Made by a program: the position numbers and the translations under genes
Notes under the pieces: model-generated
Databases searched by the model: none
Told to the model about the DNA's origin: nothing
The model's input: only the letters and a program-made list of their open reading frames with translations
Assembly (NCBI RefSeq): GCF_000420145.1
Contig: NZ_ATUJ01000014.1
Span: 1-64,000 of the forward strand
DNA: 64,000 bases
Reading direction: 5' to 3'
Source of the DNA: Paracoccus zeaxanthinifaciens ATCC 21588
GTDB taxonomy: Bacteria > Pseudomonadota > Alphaproteobacteria > Rhodobacterales > Rhodobacteraceae
Shown: positions 46,001 through 56,217 of the stretch, one piece after another
Layout: each line of letters opens with the position of its first letter
How positions within the stretch are numbered: the first letter of the stretch is position 1

Positions 46001-46873
46001 ATGGAATGGCTTGAACGCAACGTGCCCAAGCTTGTCTTGGCGCCGTCCTTCGTGGCGATCCTGATCTTCGTCTACGGCTTCATCGCCTGGACCGCTTGGA
46101 TCAGCCTGACGAAATCGCGCCTGATGCCGAAATACGAGATCGACGGCTTCGGGCAATTCGAACGCCTGTTCGCGGCCCCGCGCTGGGACGTGGCGATGAA
46201 CAACCTGTTCATCTTCGGCGGCCTGTTCATCGTGATCTCGATGGTGATCGGCCTGCTGCTGGCGATCTTCCTGGACCAGAAGATCCGGGCCGAGGGCGTC
46301 CTGCGCACGGTCTATCTGTACCCGATGGCGCTGTCGCTGATCGTGACGGGCACCGCGTGGAAATGGATCCTGAACCCCGGTCTGGGCATCCAGGAGACCG
46401 TCCGCGGCTGGGGCTTCGAGAGCTTCACCTTCGACTGGCTGATCAAGCCCGAGATGGCGATCTATACCGTCGTGCTGGCCGCCGTGTGGCAGGCATCGGG
46501 CTTCGTGATGGCGCTGTTCCTTGCGGGCCTGCGGTCCGTCGATACCGAGATCATCCGCGCAGCCCAGGTGGACGGCATCCCGAACCACCGCATCTATTCC
46601 GCGATCATCATTCCGACGATGGCGCCGATCTTCCTGTCGGCCTTCATCGTGCTGGCGCATCTTGCGATCAAGGCCTTCGACCTTGTCATCGCGCTGACCA
46701 ATGGCGGCCCCGGCTACTCGACCGATCTGCCCGCGACCTACATGTACGCGATGGCGTTCTCGCGCGGGGATCTGGGCCAGGCGGCGTCCAGCGCCATGGT
46801 CATGATGGGCGTCATCTTCGCGATCGTCGTTCCCTATCTCTACAGTGAATTGAGGCCGCGCCGTGACCACTAA
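46001..46873 (+). CDS. gtsB: Sugar ABC transporter permease 1
   Basis: This 290-residue permease has six hydrophobic segments and the EAA loop near 188-207 (AAQVDGIPNHRIYSAIIIP) for ATPase contact. It belongs to the MalF-like group of carbohydrate permeases. It overlaps the second permease by 11 bp. It lies 71 bp after the binding-protein gene, the gap being filled by a terminator hairpin. Confidence 0.92.
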   Translation: MEWLERNVPKLVLAPSFVAILIFVYGFIAWTAWISLTKSRLMPKYEIDGFGQFERLFAAPRWDVAMNNLFIFGGLFIVISMVIGLLLAIFLDQKIRAEGVLRTVYLYPMALSLIVTGTAWKWILNPGLGIQETVRGWGFESFTFDWLIKPEMAIYTVVLAAVWQASGFVMALFLAGLRSVDTEIIRAAQVDGIPNHRIYSAIIIPTMAPIFLSAFIVLAHLAIKAFDLVIALTNGGPGYSTDLPATYMYAMAFSRGDLGQAASSAMVMMGVIFAIVVPYLYSELRPRRDH

Positions 46874-47717
46874 CACCCTGCTTCGCTGGGGCCTCTATGC
46901 GGTCCTGATCCTGTTCGCGGCCTTCTACCTGATGCCGCTGTTCGTGATGCTGACGACCTCGCTGAAGTCGCTGGAGGAGATCCGCACAGGCGGCCTTCTG
47001 TCCCTGCCGCGAGAGATCACCTTCGCCCCCTGGGCCGAGGCCTGGTCCACCGCCTGTGCCGGCACCCAGTGCGAGGGGCTGCGCCCGTTCTTCTGGAACA
47101 GCGTGCTGATGGCCGTGCCTGCGGTCGCCATTTCCACGGTGGTGGGGGCGCTGAACGGATATGTCTTCGCGCAATGGCAGTTCCGCGGCGCGAACCTGTT
47201 CTTCGCGGCGATCCTGTTCGGCTGCTTCATCCCCTTCCAGGTCGTGCTGCTGCCGATGGCGCAGGCGCTCGGCTTTCTGGGGCTGGCGGGCAGCATTCCG
47301 GGGCTGATCTTCGTGCACGTGATCTACGGGATCGGCTTCACCACGCTGTTCTTCCGCAACTACTATGTCACCATTCCGCAGGAACTGGTGCGGGCGGCCA
47401 AGGTCGACGGGGCGGGCTTCTTCCGCATCTTCTTCGCGATCTTCCTGCCGATCTCGCTGCCGATCATCACCGTCTCGGTCATCTGGCAGTTCACCCAGAT
47501 ATGGAACGACTTCCTGTTCGGGGTCAGCTTCAGCGGTCCGGGCAGCCAGCCCGTCACCGTCGCGCTGAACAACATCGTCAATTCGACCACCGGCGTCAAA
47601 GCCTACAACGTGGACATGGCCGCCGCGATCATCGCCGCCCTGCCCACGCTTCTGGTTTACGTCGTCGCTGGCAAATACTTCATCCGCGGCCTGACCGCCG
47701 GCTCCGTGAAAGGGTGA
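46863..47717 (+). CDS. gtsC: Sugar ABC transporter permease 2
   Basis: This 284-residue MalG-like permease has six hydrophobic segments and the EAA loop near 175-195 (ELVRAAKVDGAGFFRIFFAI). The start is GTG at 46863, 11 bp inside the end of permease 1, so translation is probably coupled. It is followed by the ATPase gene after 4 bp. Together the two permeases form the heterodimeric channel. Confidence 0.92.
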   Translation: MTTNTLLRWGLYAVLILFAAFYLMPLFVMLTTSLKSLEEIRTGGLLSLPREITFAPWAEAWSTACAGTQCEGLRPFFWNSVLMAVPAVAISTVVGALNGYVFAQWQFRGANLFFAAILFGCFIPFQVVLLPMAQALGFLGLAGSIPGLIFVHVIYGIGFTTLFFRNYYVTIPQELVRAAKVDGAGFFRIFFAIFLPISLPIITVSVIWQFTQIWNDFLFGVSFSGPGSQPVTVALNNIVNSTTGVKAYNVDMAAAIIAALPTLLVYVVAGKYFIRGLTAGSVKG

Positions 47718-47721
47718 TCCC

Positions 47722-48828
47722 ATGCCGATCCTCGAAATCGACCACCTGCAGAAATCCTATGGCGAGACGCAGATCCTGCACGACATCAACATCAGCATCG
47801 AGGAAGGCGACTTCCTGGTGCTGGTGGGCCCGTCGGGCTGCGGCAAGTCCACGCTGCTGAACTGCATCGCGGGCCTCGAACCCATCACCGGGGGCGACAT
47901 CAGCATCGCAGGGCGCAACGTGACGGGCGTGTCGCCCAAGGACCGCGACATCGCGATGGTGTTCCAGTCCTATGCGCTGTACCCGACCATGTCGGTCGCC
48001 AAGAACATCACCTTCGGGATGAAGGTGCGCGGCGTCGACAAGGCCACGCAGGACGCCAAGCTGAAGCAGGTCGCGGCCCAGCTGCAGATCGAACAGCTGC
48101 TGAACCGCAAGCCGGGCCAGCTGTCGGGCGGCCAGCGCCAGCGCGTCGCGATGGGTCGGGCGCTGGTGCGCGATCCGCGGCTGTTCCTGTTCGACGAACC
48201 GCTGTCGAATCTGGACGCGAAGCTGCGCGTGTCCATGCGGACCGAGATCAAGAAGCTGCACCAGGACCTGAACGCGTCCATCGTCTATGTCACCCATGAC
48301 CAGATCGAGGCGATGACGCTGGCCACCAAGATCGTCGTCATGAAGGGCGGCGTGATCCAGCAGATCGGCACGCCCGCGGAAATCTACAACCGCCCGGCCA
48401 ACATGTTCGTGGCCGATTTCATGGGCAGCCCGGCGATGAACCTGATCCCGGCCCGCGCGCGCGCCGATGCGGGCGCCACCCGGATCGAGATCGACCGCCC
48501 CGGCGCCGCGCCCCTGGTCATCACCGATCCGGTGGCCCGCGACCTGCCCGCCGACATCGTCCTGGGCGTCCGCCCCGAGGATATCCACGAGGCGACCGAG
48601 GGCGCGCATCTGCCGGGCAATGCCCGCCGTGCGGATGGCGACGTGCTGATCGACATCGTCGAACCCGCGGGGGCGGACACCTTCGCGGTCACCCAGCTGG
48701 GCGGCAAGCCGGTGACGGCGCGTCTTCGGGCAGAAAGCCCGGTTCAGGCGCGTCAGCCGTTTCCGCTGGCATTCGACCTCTCGAAAGTGTCCTACTTCTC
48801 GCCTAAGGATGGCCAGAGGCTGAACTGA
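47722..48828 (+). CDS. ugpC: Sugar ABC transporter ATP-binding protein (UgpC/MsmK type)
   Basis: This 368-residue ATPase has Walker A GPSGCGKST near 36-44, signature LSGGQRQRVAMGRAL near 133-147, Walker B LFLFDEPLSNLDA and the regulatory TOBE region in the last 120 residues. The UgpC/MsmK group often serves several sugar transporters. It follows the two permeases and precedes glk by 13 bp. Confidence 0.93.
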   Translation: MPILEIDHLQKSYGETQILHDINISIEEGDFLVLVGPSGCGKSTLLNCIAGLEPITGGDISIAGRNVTGVSPKDRDIAMVFQSYALYPTMSVAKNITFGMKVRGVDKATQDAKLKQVAAQLQIEQLLNRKPGQLSGGQRQRVAMGRALVRDPRLFLFDEPLSNLDAKLRVSMRTEIKKLHQDLNASIVYVTHDQIEAMTLATKIVVMKGGVIQQIGTPAEIYNRPANMFVADFMGSPAMNLIPARARADAGATRIEIDRPGAAPLVITDPVARDLPADIVLGVRPEDIHEATEGAHLPGNARRADGDVLIDIVEPAGADTFAVTQLGGKPVTARLRAESPVQARQPFPLAFDLSKVSYFSPKDGQRLN

Positions 48829-48841
48829 GCGGGGTAGACGG

Positions 48842-49768
48842 ATGGCGATGCTTCTTGGCGATGTGGGGGGGACCAACGCGCGGCTTGCGATCGCGCGGAA
48901 CGGTCTGATCGATGCGGCGACGGTCACGCGCTTTCGCGGGGACGACTTCGCCAGCTTCGACGACGTGGTGCGCCAGTTCATGGCGGAACAGCACCAGCCC
49001 AACATCTCGGCCATGTGCATCGCCGTCGCGGGCCCGGTCAGCGGCGGACGCGCGCGGCTGACCAACCGCGACTGGTCCTTCGACGAGAACGAGCTGGCGC
49101 GCCTGACCGATGCGGATCATGTGCGCCTGATCAACGACCTCACCGCGCTCGGCTATGCCACGCCCGCCCTGCGGGGCAGCGGCATCGCCGTCCTGCGCGA
49201 GGCACCCGAGGATCGCGCCCGCAACGGGCAGGGCCTTGTCGTGGGCCTGGGCACCGGCTTCAACGTCTGCGCCGTGCGGGTCCTGCCCGGCGGCGCGATC
49301 ACCGCGCTGGAGGCCGAGGAGGGGCACACCCACCTTCCCGCCAACATCATGGCCCGGCTGGTCGAACGCGTGGGTCCCGAGGCCGCCGCTGGCTTCTTCT
49401 CGACCGAGGAGACCTTCGCGGGTCGCGGCCTGTCGCGCCTGCACGCCGCGATGACCGGCACCGAGCCGGTGCGCAGCGAAGAGGTCGCCCGCGCCGCCGA
49501 GGCCGGCGATGCCGCCGCGATCGAGACCTACGAGTTCTTCACCGAGCTGGTCGGCCTTCTGTGCCGCGAACTGTCCCTGCGGTTCATGCCGCTGGAGGGG
49601 CTGTTTCTTGCGGGCAGCGTCGGGCGCAGCATCGCGGACCGGATGGACCGCTTCACCCCGGCCTTCCTGTCGCAGGCGCATATGGGCCACATTCCGGCCA
49701 ACACGCCGGTCAACCTGATCCTGGACGACATGGCCGCGCTTCACGGCTGCCTTGCCGCACTGGGCTGA
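48842..49768 (+). CDS. glk: Glucokinase
   Basis: Glucokinase phosphorylates glucose to glucose-6-phosphate with ATP. The 308-residue protein has the phosphate loop LLGDVGGTNARLA at the N-terminus, the catalytic base in LINDLTALG, GLGTGFNVCAV, and EEGHTHLPA, matching the E. coli-type Glk family rather than the ROK family. It is the last gene of the sugar transporter operon, so uptake and phosphorylation are encoded together, as expected where no glucose PTS is used. Confidence 0.92.
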   Translation: MAMLLGDVGGTNARLAIARNGLIDAATVTRFRGDDFASFDDVVRQFMAEQHQPNISAMCIAVAGPVSGGRARLTNRDWSFDENELARLTDADHVRLINDLTALGYATPALRGSGIAVLREAPEDRARNGQGLVVGLGTGFNVCAVRVLPGGAITALEAEEGHTHLPANIMARLVERVGPEAAAGFFSTEETFAGRGLSRLHAAMTGTEPVRSEEVARAAEAGDAAAIETYEFFTELVGLLCRELSLRFMPLEGLFLAGSVGRSIADRMDRFTPAFLSQAHMGHIPANTPVNLILDDMAALHGCLAALG

Positions 49769-49776
49769 ACCCTGCC

Positions 49777-49794
49777 GCGAACCGTTCGGTTCGC
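49777..49794 (+). terminator. Hairpin after glk
   Basis: GCGAACCG and CGGTTCGC form a perfect 8-bp inverted repeat 9 bp beyond the glk stop. There is no U-run after it. It may end the sugar operon before the independent tamA promoter. Confidence 0.45.
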
Positions 49795-49867
49795 AACAAT
49801 TGCTGGACCCCGAGGCCCCAAGCTGGTTTGATCGGCGCAAGCCAGAATACGAGCAGGGGCAGGTTCG

Positions 49868-51724
49868 ATGCGCGCATATGTGACGGCGATGCTGGTCGCC
49901 ACCACGGCCATTTCGGGCGGGGGGATCGCTTGGGCGCAGTCCTCCTCACCGTTTTCGGGATTGTTCTCGCGGGACGACCCGACCGAGGGGCCGGTCGATC
50001 TGGACATCACGGTCGAGGGCGGCAACGACACGCTGGCCACGCGCATCCGGCAGACCTCGCTGATCGCGGGCGCCCTGTCCGAGGATCGCACCACCGGCCA
50101 GGACGTGCTGGCGGCGGCGCGGGGCGATTACGCGCGCATCCTGGGCGTGCTCTATGACAACGGCTTCTACGACGCCGAGGTCAGCATCACGCTGGACGGG
50201 CAGGAGGCCGCCGAGGTCGCCCTGCTGGACGCGCCCGATGCCGTCAGCCGCGCCCATGTGGTCGTGACCCCCGGCCCGGAATTCACCTTCGCCCGCGCCG
50301 ACCTTGCCCCCGTCGCCCCCGAATCCGAGATCCCGCCCGAATTCGCCGTGGGCGAGACCGCGGGCACCGGCGTCATGCGCCGCGCCGCACTGGCCGGGGT
50401 CGAGGGCTGGCGCAATTACGGCCATGCCAAGGCCGATGTCGCGTCCCAGTCCATCACCGCCAATCACGACGCGCGTCAGGTCGATACCCGGATCGGGCTG
50501 GACCCCGGCCCCGTCGTGTCCTTCGGTCGCCTGAACGTCAGCGGCAACCGCCGCCTGTCCGAACGCCGCCTGCGCAAGATCGCGGGCTTCCCCGAGGGAG
50601 AGCGCTTCGACCCCGAGGAGCTGTCCGACGTCCGCAAGCGCCTGCGCCGCTCGGGGGTCTTCTCGGCCATCACGCTGGAGGAATCCGAGGCGCTGAATGC
50701 CGATGACAGCATGGATGTGGACCTGACCGTGATCGAACAGAAGACCCGCCGCCTGGGCGCGGGCTTCGAGGTGTCGAACACCGACGGCATCCTCGTCTCG
50801 GGCTACTGGATGCATCGCAACCTGTTCGGCGGAGGAGAGCGCCTGCGCATCGACGCCGAGGTGAAGGATATCGGGTCCGACAGCAGCGGCCGCGACGACA
50901 GCTACAGCATCCGCATCGACCGTCCCGCCACGCTGACGCCCGACACGACCGGCTTCATCGAGTTCGAGGCCGACCAGATCCGCGAAGAAGATTACGACGA
51001 GGATGTCGCGACGCTCGGCTTCGGGTTCAACCACATCTTCAGCGACGAGCTGACCGCCGACATCGCGCTGCAATACCAGTTCTCGCGCGCCTATGACGAC
51101 GACCTGGAACGCGACTTCAAGGTGCTGGCCCTGCCCGCCGGCGTCACCTGGGACAAGCGCGACGACCAGAACAACGCCAAGAACGGCTTCTGGCTGCAGG
51201 GCGACGCCACGCCCTTCTACGGGTTCGAGGATACCGACAGCGGCCTGCGCGCCCTGGGCGAGGGGCGGGCCTATTACAGCTTCGGCGACGACCGCTTCAC
51301 GCTGGCGGGTCGCGCGCGCCTCGGCTCGATCCTGGGGGCCAAGATCGAGAACACGCCGCGCAACTACCTGTTCTTCTCGGGCGGGGGGGGCACCGTGCGC
51401 GGGCATCCCTACGAATCCCTGGGCGTCGAGGTGATCGAGGGCAGCGACGGCGCGATCAAGACCGGCGGCATGTCCACCGCGACCGCCACCGCCGAGTTCC
51501 GCTTCCAGGTCCGCGAGAAGATCGGGCTGGTGGCCTTTGCCGATTACGGGCGCGTCTGGTCCGAGGGGGCCTTCGACGGCGCGTCGGGCGAACATGTCGG
51601 TGCCGGGGTCGGCGTGCGCTACGACACGCCGGTCGGGCCGCTGCGCTTCGACGTGGCGGGACCGGTCAGCGGCGATACCGCCAATGGCGTTCAACTCTAT
51701 CTCGGGCTGGGGCAGGCATTCTGA
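49868..51724 (+). CDS. tamA: TamA outer-membrane assembly protein (Omp85 family)
   Basis: TamA is the outer-membrane barrel of the translocation and assembly module, related to BamA. The 618-residue protein has a signal peptide (about 1-24), three POTRA-like domains (about 40-270) and a C-terminal barrel (about 300-618) with the Omp85 motif region VRGHPYESLG and a final aromatic residue in LGLGQAF. Its stop shares one base with the tamB start (TGATG), so the two proteins are made together. Confidence 0.94.
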   Translation: MRAYVTAMLVATTAISGGGIAWAQSSSPFSGLFSRDDPTEGPVDLDITVEGGNDTLATRIRQTSLIAGALSEDRTTGQDVLAAARGDYARILGVLYDNGFYDAEVSITLDGQEAAEVALLDAPDAVSRAHVVVTPGPEFTFARADLAPVAPESEIPPEFAVGETAGTGVMRRAALAGVEGWRNYGHAKADVASQSITANHDARQVDTRIGLDPGPVVSFGRLNVSGNRRLSERRLRKIAGFPEGERFDPEELSDVRKRLRRSGVFSAITLEESEALNADDSMDVDLTVIEQKTRRLGAGFEVSNTDGILVSGYWMHRNLFGGGERLRIDAEVKDIGSDSSGRDDSYSIRIDRPATLTPDTTGFIEFEADQIREEDYDEDVATLGFGFNHIFSDELTADIALQYQFSRAYDDDLERDFKVLALPAGVTWDKRDDQNNAKNGFWLQGDATPFYGFEDTDSGLRALGEGRAYYSFGDDRFTLAGRARLGSILGAKIENTPRNYLFFSGGGGTVRGHPYESLGVEVIEGSDGAIKTGGMSTATATAEFRFQVREKIGLVAFADYGRVWSEGAFDGASGEHVGAGVGVRYDTPVGPLRFDVAGPVSGDTANGVQLYLGLGQAF

Positions 51725-54700
51725 TGCGCAGGTTCCTCATCATCACCGCCGTCACCATGCTGCCGCTGGCCGTGCTGGCGCAGGACATCGCCGAGATCGC
51801 GGCATCGGAATCCGACGACAAGGGCTTCCTGACGCGGCTTCTGGAAAAGAACCTGTCGGGCGAGGGTCGGCAGATCACCATCATCGGCTTCGAGGGCGCG
51901 CTGTCCTCGCGCGCGACCTTCGACGAGATCCGCATCGCCGACGAGGACGGCGCCTGGCTGACGCTGAAGGACGGCGCGATCCAGTGGAACCGCTCGGCCC
52001 TGCTGCGCCGCCGCGTCGAGATCGCCGAGCTGTCGGCATCCGAGATCGACCTGCCCCGCCTGCCCGGCGGCGAGAAGGACGAGGTGCAGGCCGAGGCCAC
52101 GCCCTTCGCCCTGCCCGAGCTGCCCGTCTCGCTGAACATCGAGGAGATCCGCGCCGATCGCGTCCGCCTGGGCGAGCCGGTGATGGGGGTCGCGGCCTCG
52201 TTGAAGGTGGCGGGCAATCTGGGCCTTGCCGGGGGCGAGGGCGATGCCGACCTGACCATCGACCGCCTGGACGGCCCGCGCGGCCAGTTCGTGCTGGATG
52301 CGGGATACTCGAACGAGACCGAGGTGCTGCGCCTGAACCTGGGCCTGGACGAGGCCGAGGACGGGATCCTGGCGAACCTCGTGGGCATCCACGACCGCCC
52401 TGCCCTTGCCGCGCAGATCAGCGGCGAAGGCGCGCTGAGCGATTTCGCCGCCGACATCCGCCTGTCCAGCGATGGCCAGCCCCGCATCACCGGTCGCGTC
52501 AGCGCCGCCGGCACGACCGATGACACTGGCGCCACGGGCACCGGCTTCGACATGTGGATCGGCGGCGACATCGCGGCGCTGCTGCCGCCCGACGACCGCG
52601 CCTTCTTCGGGCGGGACACGCAGCTGGTCGCGCAGGGTTTCCGGGCCGATACGGGCCGCCTGTCGATCCCGGAACTGGACCTGCGCACCAGCGCGCTGCA
52701 CGTCGAAGGCCAGCTTGCGACGAACGACCAGTCCGCGCCGGAACGCGCGCTGCTGACCGTCACCCTCGGCAAGGATGCCGGCGCGGCCGAACTGCCCGTG
52801 GCCCTGCCCATGGCGGGCGAGAACGCGACCGTGGAATCGGGCCGGCTGCTCCTGGATTACGATGCCGCGCAGGGCGAGGGCTGGACGCTGTCCGGCAATA
52901 TCGGCCAGCTGGACACGGGCTCGGTCCGCATGGGCGACCTGAACCTGAACGGCGCGGGCGAGGTGCTACTGGATGGCGGCGCCCTGACCGACGTGACCGG
53001 CGCGCTGGAATTCGCCGCCGAGGACATGGGCTTCGTCGATCCCGGCCTGACCGAGGCCATCGGCACCGCCATCACCGGCCGCGCCGATTTCGACTTTGCC
53101 CCCGGGAATGCGCTGGATATCCGCGACGTGACGCTTGAAGGCGCCGATTTCGGGCTGGACGGCGATTTCCTGGTCGCGGGGCTGGACAGCGGCATCACCC
53201 TGACCGCCGACGCGACGGCACGCTATGGCGACCTGGCCCGCATCTCGACGCTGGCGGGACGCCCCATGAGCGGGGCTGCCGATGCCAGCCTGCGCGGGTA
53301 TTACACCCTGCTGACCGACGGTTTCGACATCCAGGCCAGCATTGCGGGCGACGACATCACGCTGGACCAGCCGCAGCTGGACGGGCTGCTGCGGGGGCGT
53401 TCGACCATCGACCTGGATGCCCGCCGCGACGAGACCGGCACCACGCTGGACGCGCTGGCGATCCGCGCGCAGGGCCTGACGGCGGATGCCTCGGGGACGA
53501 TCAGTTCCGATGCCAGCGACGTGACCGCCCGGATCGAGGCCCCCTCGCTGGCGCAGGCGGACGAGACGATGGGCGGTTCGCTGGACGTGACCGCCCGCAT
53601 GACCGGCCCCAACGACGCGCGCAAGCTGTTGCTGGACGGGCAGGCCGTCGATCTGCGCGTCGGCATCGAGATGCTGGACAAGCTGATGGCGGGTCGCACC
53701 GACCTGACCGCCGAGGCGGTCCAATCCGACGACAGCTATGTCCTGCAGGGCTTCCAGGTGTCGAACCCGCAATTCGCGGCGGATGCGCAGGGCAGCTTCG
53801 CGCCCGGCGATCTGGACGCGGAAATGGACCTGTCGCTGACCGATCTGGGCCGCCTTCAGGACGGCTGGTCGGGCGGGCTGGACGCGAATGCCACCCTGTC
53901 CGAGGCTGACGGCACCCGCAGCATCCGCCTGACGGGCACGGGGCAGGACCTGTCGCTCGGGACCGGGCCGGATGCGCTGACGGGCACGACGCGCCTGCTG
54001 GTCGAGGCGACCGAGAAGGACGGCGTGCTGACCATCTCGGACGGGCGGGTCACCAACGACCAGCTGCGCGCGGTCGTGTCGGGCGTGCTGGGCCAGGGCG
54101 TCACCGATCTGGGCGGCGATGTCGAGATCGCCTCGCTTGCGCCGTTTGGCCAGGGCTGGCAGGGCAGCGTCACCGCCAGCGGCACCTTTGCCGAGGCCGG
54201 TGACGGCATCCGCAGGCTGAGCGTGGACGGCACGGGCCGCGACCTGTCCTTCGGGCAGGCGCAGGTCGATGGCGCGCTGGCGGGCGAGACCCGCCTGCGC
54301 GTCGCCGGGACCGAACAGGACGGCGTCTTCAGCATCGAGACCGCGCAGGTGGAAAACCCGCGGCTTCAGGTCGAGGCGGACGGCCGCGTGGGCGGCGGCG
54401 AAACCGATGTCACCGCGGATCTGCGCGCCAGCGACCTGCGATTCCTGGGCGGCGGCTTCGGCGGGTCGGTCAATGCGCAGCTGGGCCTGACCGAGACCGC
54501 CGATGGTCGCAGCATCACCGCGAACGGCACCGCCGACGGGCTGCGCATCGGCCAGGAAAAGGCCGATGCCGTGCTGGCGGGCCAGACGAGCTTCGACCTT
54601 GCGGCATCGCAGGGTGCAGGCGGCGTGACCGTCCAGCGGCTGGACCTGCGCAATCCGCAGGTCAGTCTGGTCGCCAGCGGATCGCCCGCTGCGGGGATCG

Positions 54701-56199
54701 ACCTGGACGGGCGGCTGGCGAACCTGGAGCTGCTGGTTCCGAACTTCGCGGGGCCGGTGACGCTGGACGGCGTGGTGCGCGAACAGGGCGCGACCTATGC
54801 GCTGGACCTGGACGCGACGGCACCCGGCGACACGCGGCTGGCCATCACCGGGACCGCAGCCAAGGACGGCTCGGACCTGGATATCGGCATCGACGGCCGC
54901 TCCAGCGCGACGCTGGCCAACATGGTCATGCGCACGCGGAACTTCGCGGGGCCGCTGGACATCGCGCTGCGCATCGACGGGCCGCCCGCGCTGCAATCGC
55001 TTGGCGGCCAGATCCGCCTGTCGGATGGCCAGATGGTCGATCCGGGGCTGGGGCTTCGGCTGCAGAACATGGACTTCACCATGGGCTTCCGGGGCGGCAT
55101 CGTCGATATCGACGGGCTTGTGGACGTGGCCGCCGGCGGCCAGATGCGCATGAGCGGGCCCTTCGACATCACGCGCAACACGCTGGATCTGGGCATCGGG
55201 CTGCGGCAGGTGAAGCTGCGCGATCCGAACCTCTACGAGACGCTGGTGGATGGCGACATCACGATCGCGGGCAATCTTGCCGCCGGGCCGCTGGTCTCGG
55301 GGCAGATCGACCTGCTGCAGACCGAGTTCCGCATCCCCTCGACGGGGCTGGGCGGGGCGACGGCCATTCCCGACATCAACCATGTGGGCAGCCAGCGGCC
55401 GCCGGTCCGGGCCACCCGTGCGCGCGCCGGCCTCGAGGGGTATCCCAGCCGTGCCGCATCCGAGGCCGGTCTTGGCGGTCCGCCTGCGACGCCGCCCGCC
55501 AATCCGCCGCGCCTGGACCTGGTCATCAACGCGCAGAACCAGGTCTTCGTGCGCGGTCGGGGCGTCGATGCCGAGATGGGCGGCGGCTTCCGCATCCAGG
55601 GCACCTCGCGCAACGTGGTGCCGATCGGGAACCTTGAACTGATCCGGGGCCGGGTCGATCTGCTGGGCAACCGGTTCGACCTGACCGAGGGCCTGGTCGA
55701 GCTGCAGGGCAGCCTGATCCCCGTGATCCGCCTCGTGGCCGAGACGGATCGCGACGGGATCACCACCCGCATCATCATCGACGGTGAGGTGCGCGATCCC
55801 GAGATCACGTTCGAATCCTCGCCCGAGCTGCCGCAGGAAGAGGTGCTGTCGCAGCTGCTGTTCGGGCGCGGACTGGACAATATCAGCCCGCTTCAGGCGG
55901 CCCAGCTGGCCAATGCCATCGCGGTGCTGGCCGGGCGCGGGGGCGACGGGATCATCGGCAACCTGCGTGAAAGCGCGGGGCTGGACGATCTGGACCTGAC
56001 GACGGATGACGACGGGAACGTGCAGGTCCGCGCCGGACGCTACATCTCCGAGAACGTCTATACCGATGTCGCGGTGGATGCGGACGGGACCAGCACGATC
56101 AACCTGAACCTGGACCTGACCAATTCGCTGCGCGCGCGCGGTTCGGTCGGCAGCGACGGGACCAGCAGCGTGGGCGTTTTCTTCGAGAGGGATTACTGA
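51724..56199 (+). CDS. tamB: TamB inner-membrane translocation/assembly protein
   Basis: TamB is a very long beta-rich periplasmic protein anchored in the inner membrane; it is now thought to carry phospholipids between membranes. The 1491-residue protein has an N-terminal hydrophobic anchor or signal (about 1-20), many irregular beta repeats, and a C-terminal DUF490 domain (about 1150-1491, with VRGRGVDAEMGGGFRIQGT and PELPQEEVLSQLLFGRG). It ends in DY inside a palindrome shared with the converging PAS gene. Confidence 0.94.
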   Translation: MRRFLIITAVTMLPLAVLAQDIAEIAASESDDKGFLTRLLEKNLSGEGRQITIIGFEGALSSRATFDEIRIADEDGAWLTLKDGAIQWNRSALLRRRVEIAELSASEIDLPRLPGGEKDEVQAEATPFALPELPVSLNIEEIRADRVRLGEPVMGVAASLKVAGNLGLAGGEGDADLTIDRLDGPRGQFVLDAGYSNETEVLRLNLGLDEAEDGILANLVGIHDRPALAAQISGEGALSDFAADIRLSSDGQPRITGRVSAAGTTDDTGATGTGFDMWIGGDIAALLPPDDRAFFGRDTQLVAQGFRADTGRLSIPELDLRTSALHVEGQLATNDQSAPERALLTVTLGKDAGAAELPVALPMAGENATVESGRLLLDYDAAQGEGWTLSGNIGQLDTGSVRMGDLNLNGAGEVLLDGGALTDVTGALEFAAEDMGFVDPGLTEAIGTAITGRADFDFAPGNALDIRDVTLEGADFGLDGDFLVAGLDSGITLTADATARYGDLARISTLAGRPMSGAADASLRGYYTLLTDGFDIQASIAGDDITLDQPQLDGLLRGRSTIDLDARRDETGTTLDALAIRAQGLTADASGTISSDASDVTARIEAPSLAQADETMGGSLDVTARMTGPNDARKLLLDGQAVDLRVGIEMLDKLMAGRTDLTAEAVQSDDSYVLQGFQVSNPQFAADAQGSFAPGDLDAEMDLSLTDLGRLQDGWSGGLDANATLSEADGTRSIRLTGTGQDLSLGTGPDALTGTTRLLVEATEKDGVLTISDGRVTNDQLRAVVSGVLGQGVTDLGGDVEIASLAPFGQGWQGSVTASGTFAEAGDGIRRLSVDGTGRDLSFGQAQVDGALAGETRLRVAGTEQDGVFSIETAQVENPRLQVEADGRVGGGETDVTADLRASDLRFLGGGFGGSVNAQLGLTETADGRSITANGTADGLRIGQEKADAVLAGQTSFDLAASQGAGGVTVQRLDLRNPQVSLVASGSPAAGIDLDGRLANLELLVPNFAGPVTLDGVVREQGATYALDLDATAPGDTRLAITGTAAKDGSDLDIGIDGRSSATLANMVMRTRNFAGPLDIALRIDGPPALQSLGGQIRLSDGQMVDPGLGLRLQNMDFTMGFRGGIVDIDGLVDVAAGGQMRMSGPFDITRNTLDLGIGLRQVKLRDPNLYETLVDGDITIAGNLAAGPLVSGQIDLLQTEFRIPSTGLGGATAIPDINHVGSQRPPVRATRARAGLEGYPSRAASEAGLGGPPATPPANPPRLDLVINAQNQVFVRGRGVDAEMGGGFRIQGTSRNVVPIGNLELIRGRVDLLGNRFDLTEGLVELQGSLIPVIRLVAETDRDGITTRIIIDGEVRDPEITFESSPELPQEEVLSQLLFGRGLDNISPLQAAQLANAIAVLAGRGGDGIIGNLRESAGLDDLDLTTDDDGNVQVRAGRYISENVYTDVAVDADGTSTINLNLDLTNSLRARGSVGSDGTSSVGVFFERDY

Positions 56200-56217
56200 G
56201 GCCGCGCCTCAGTAATC
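56191..56217. terminator. Palindromic terminator holding both stop codons
   Basis: GATTACTGAGGC and GCCTCAGTAATC pair perfectly over 12 bp around a CGC loop. The left arm encodes the last residues and TGA stop of TamB and the right arm those of the PAS protein on the other strand, so both proteins end in Asp-Tyr. It could terminate transcription from both sides. Confidence 0.65.

Noticed and set aside
52966..55383. An 805-residue minus-strand reading frame
   Set aside because: Antisense to tamB and without recognisable motifs.
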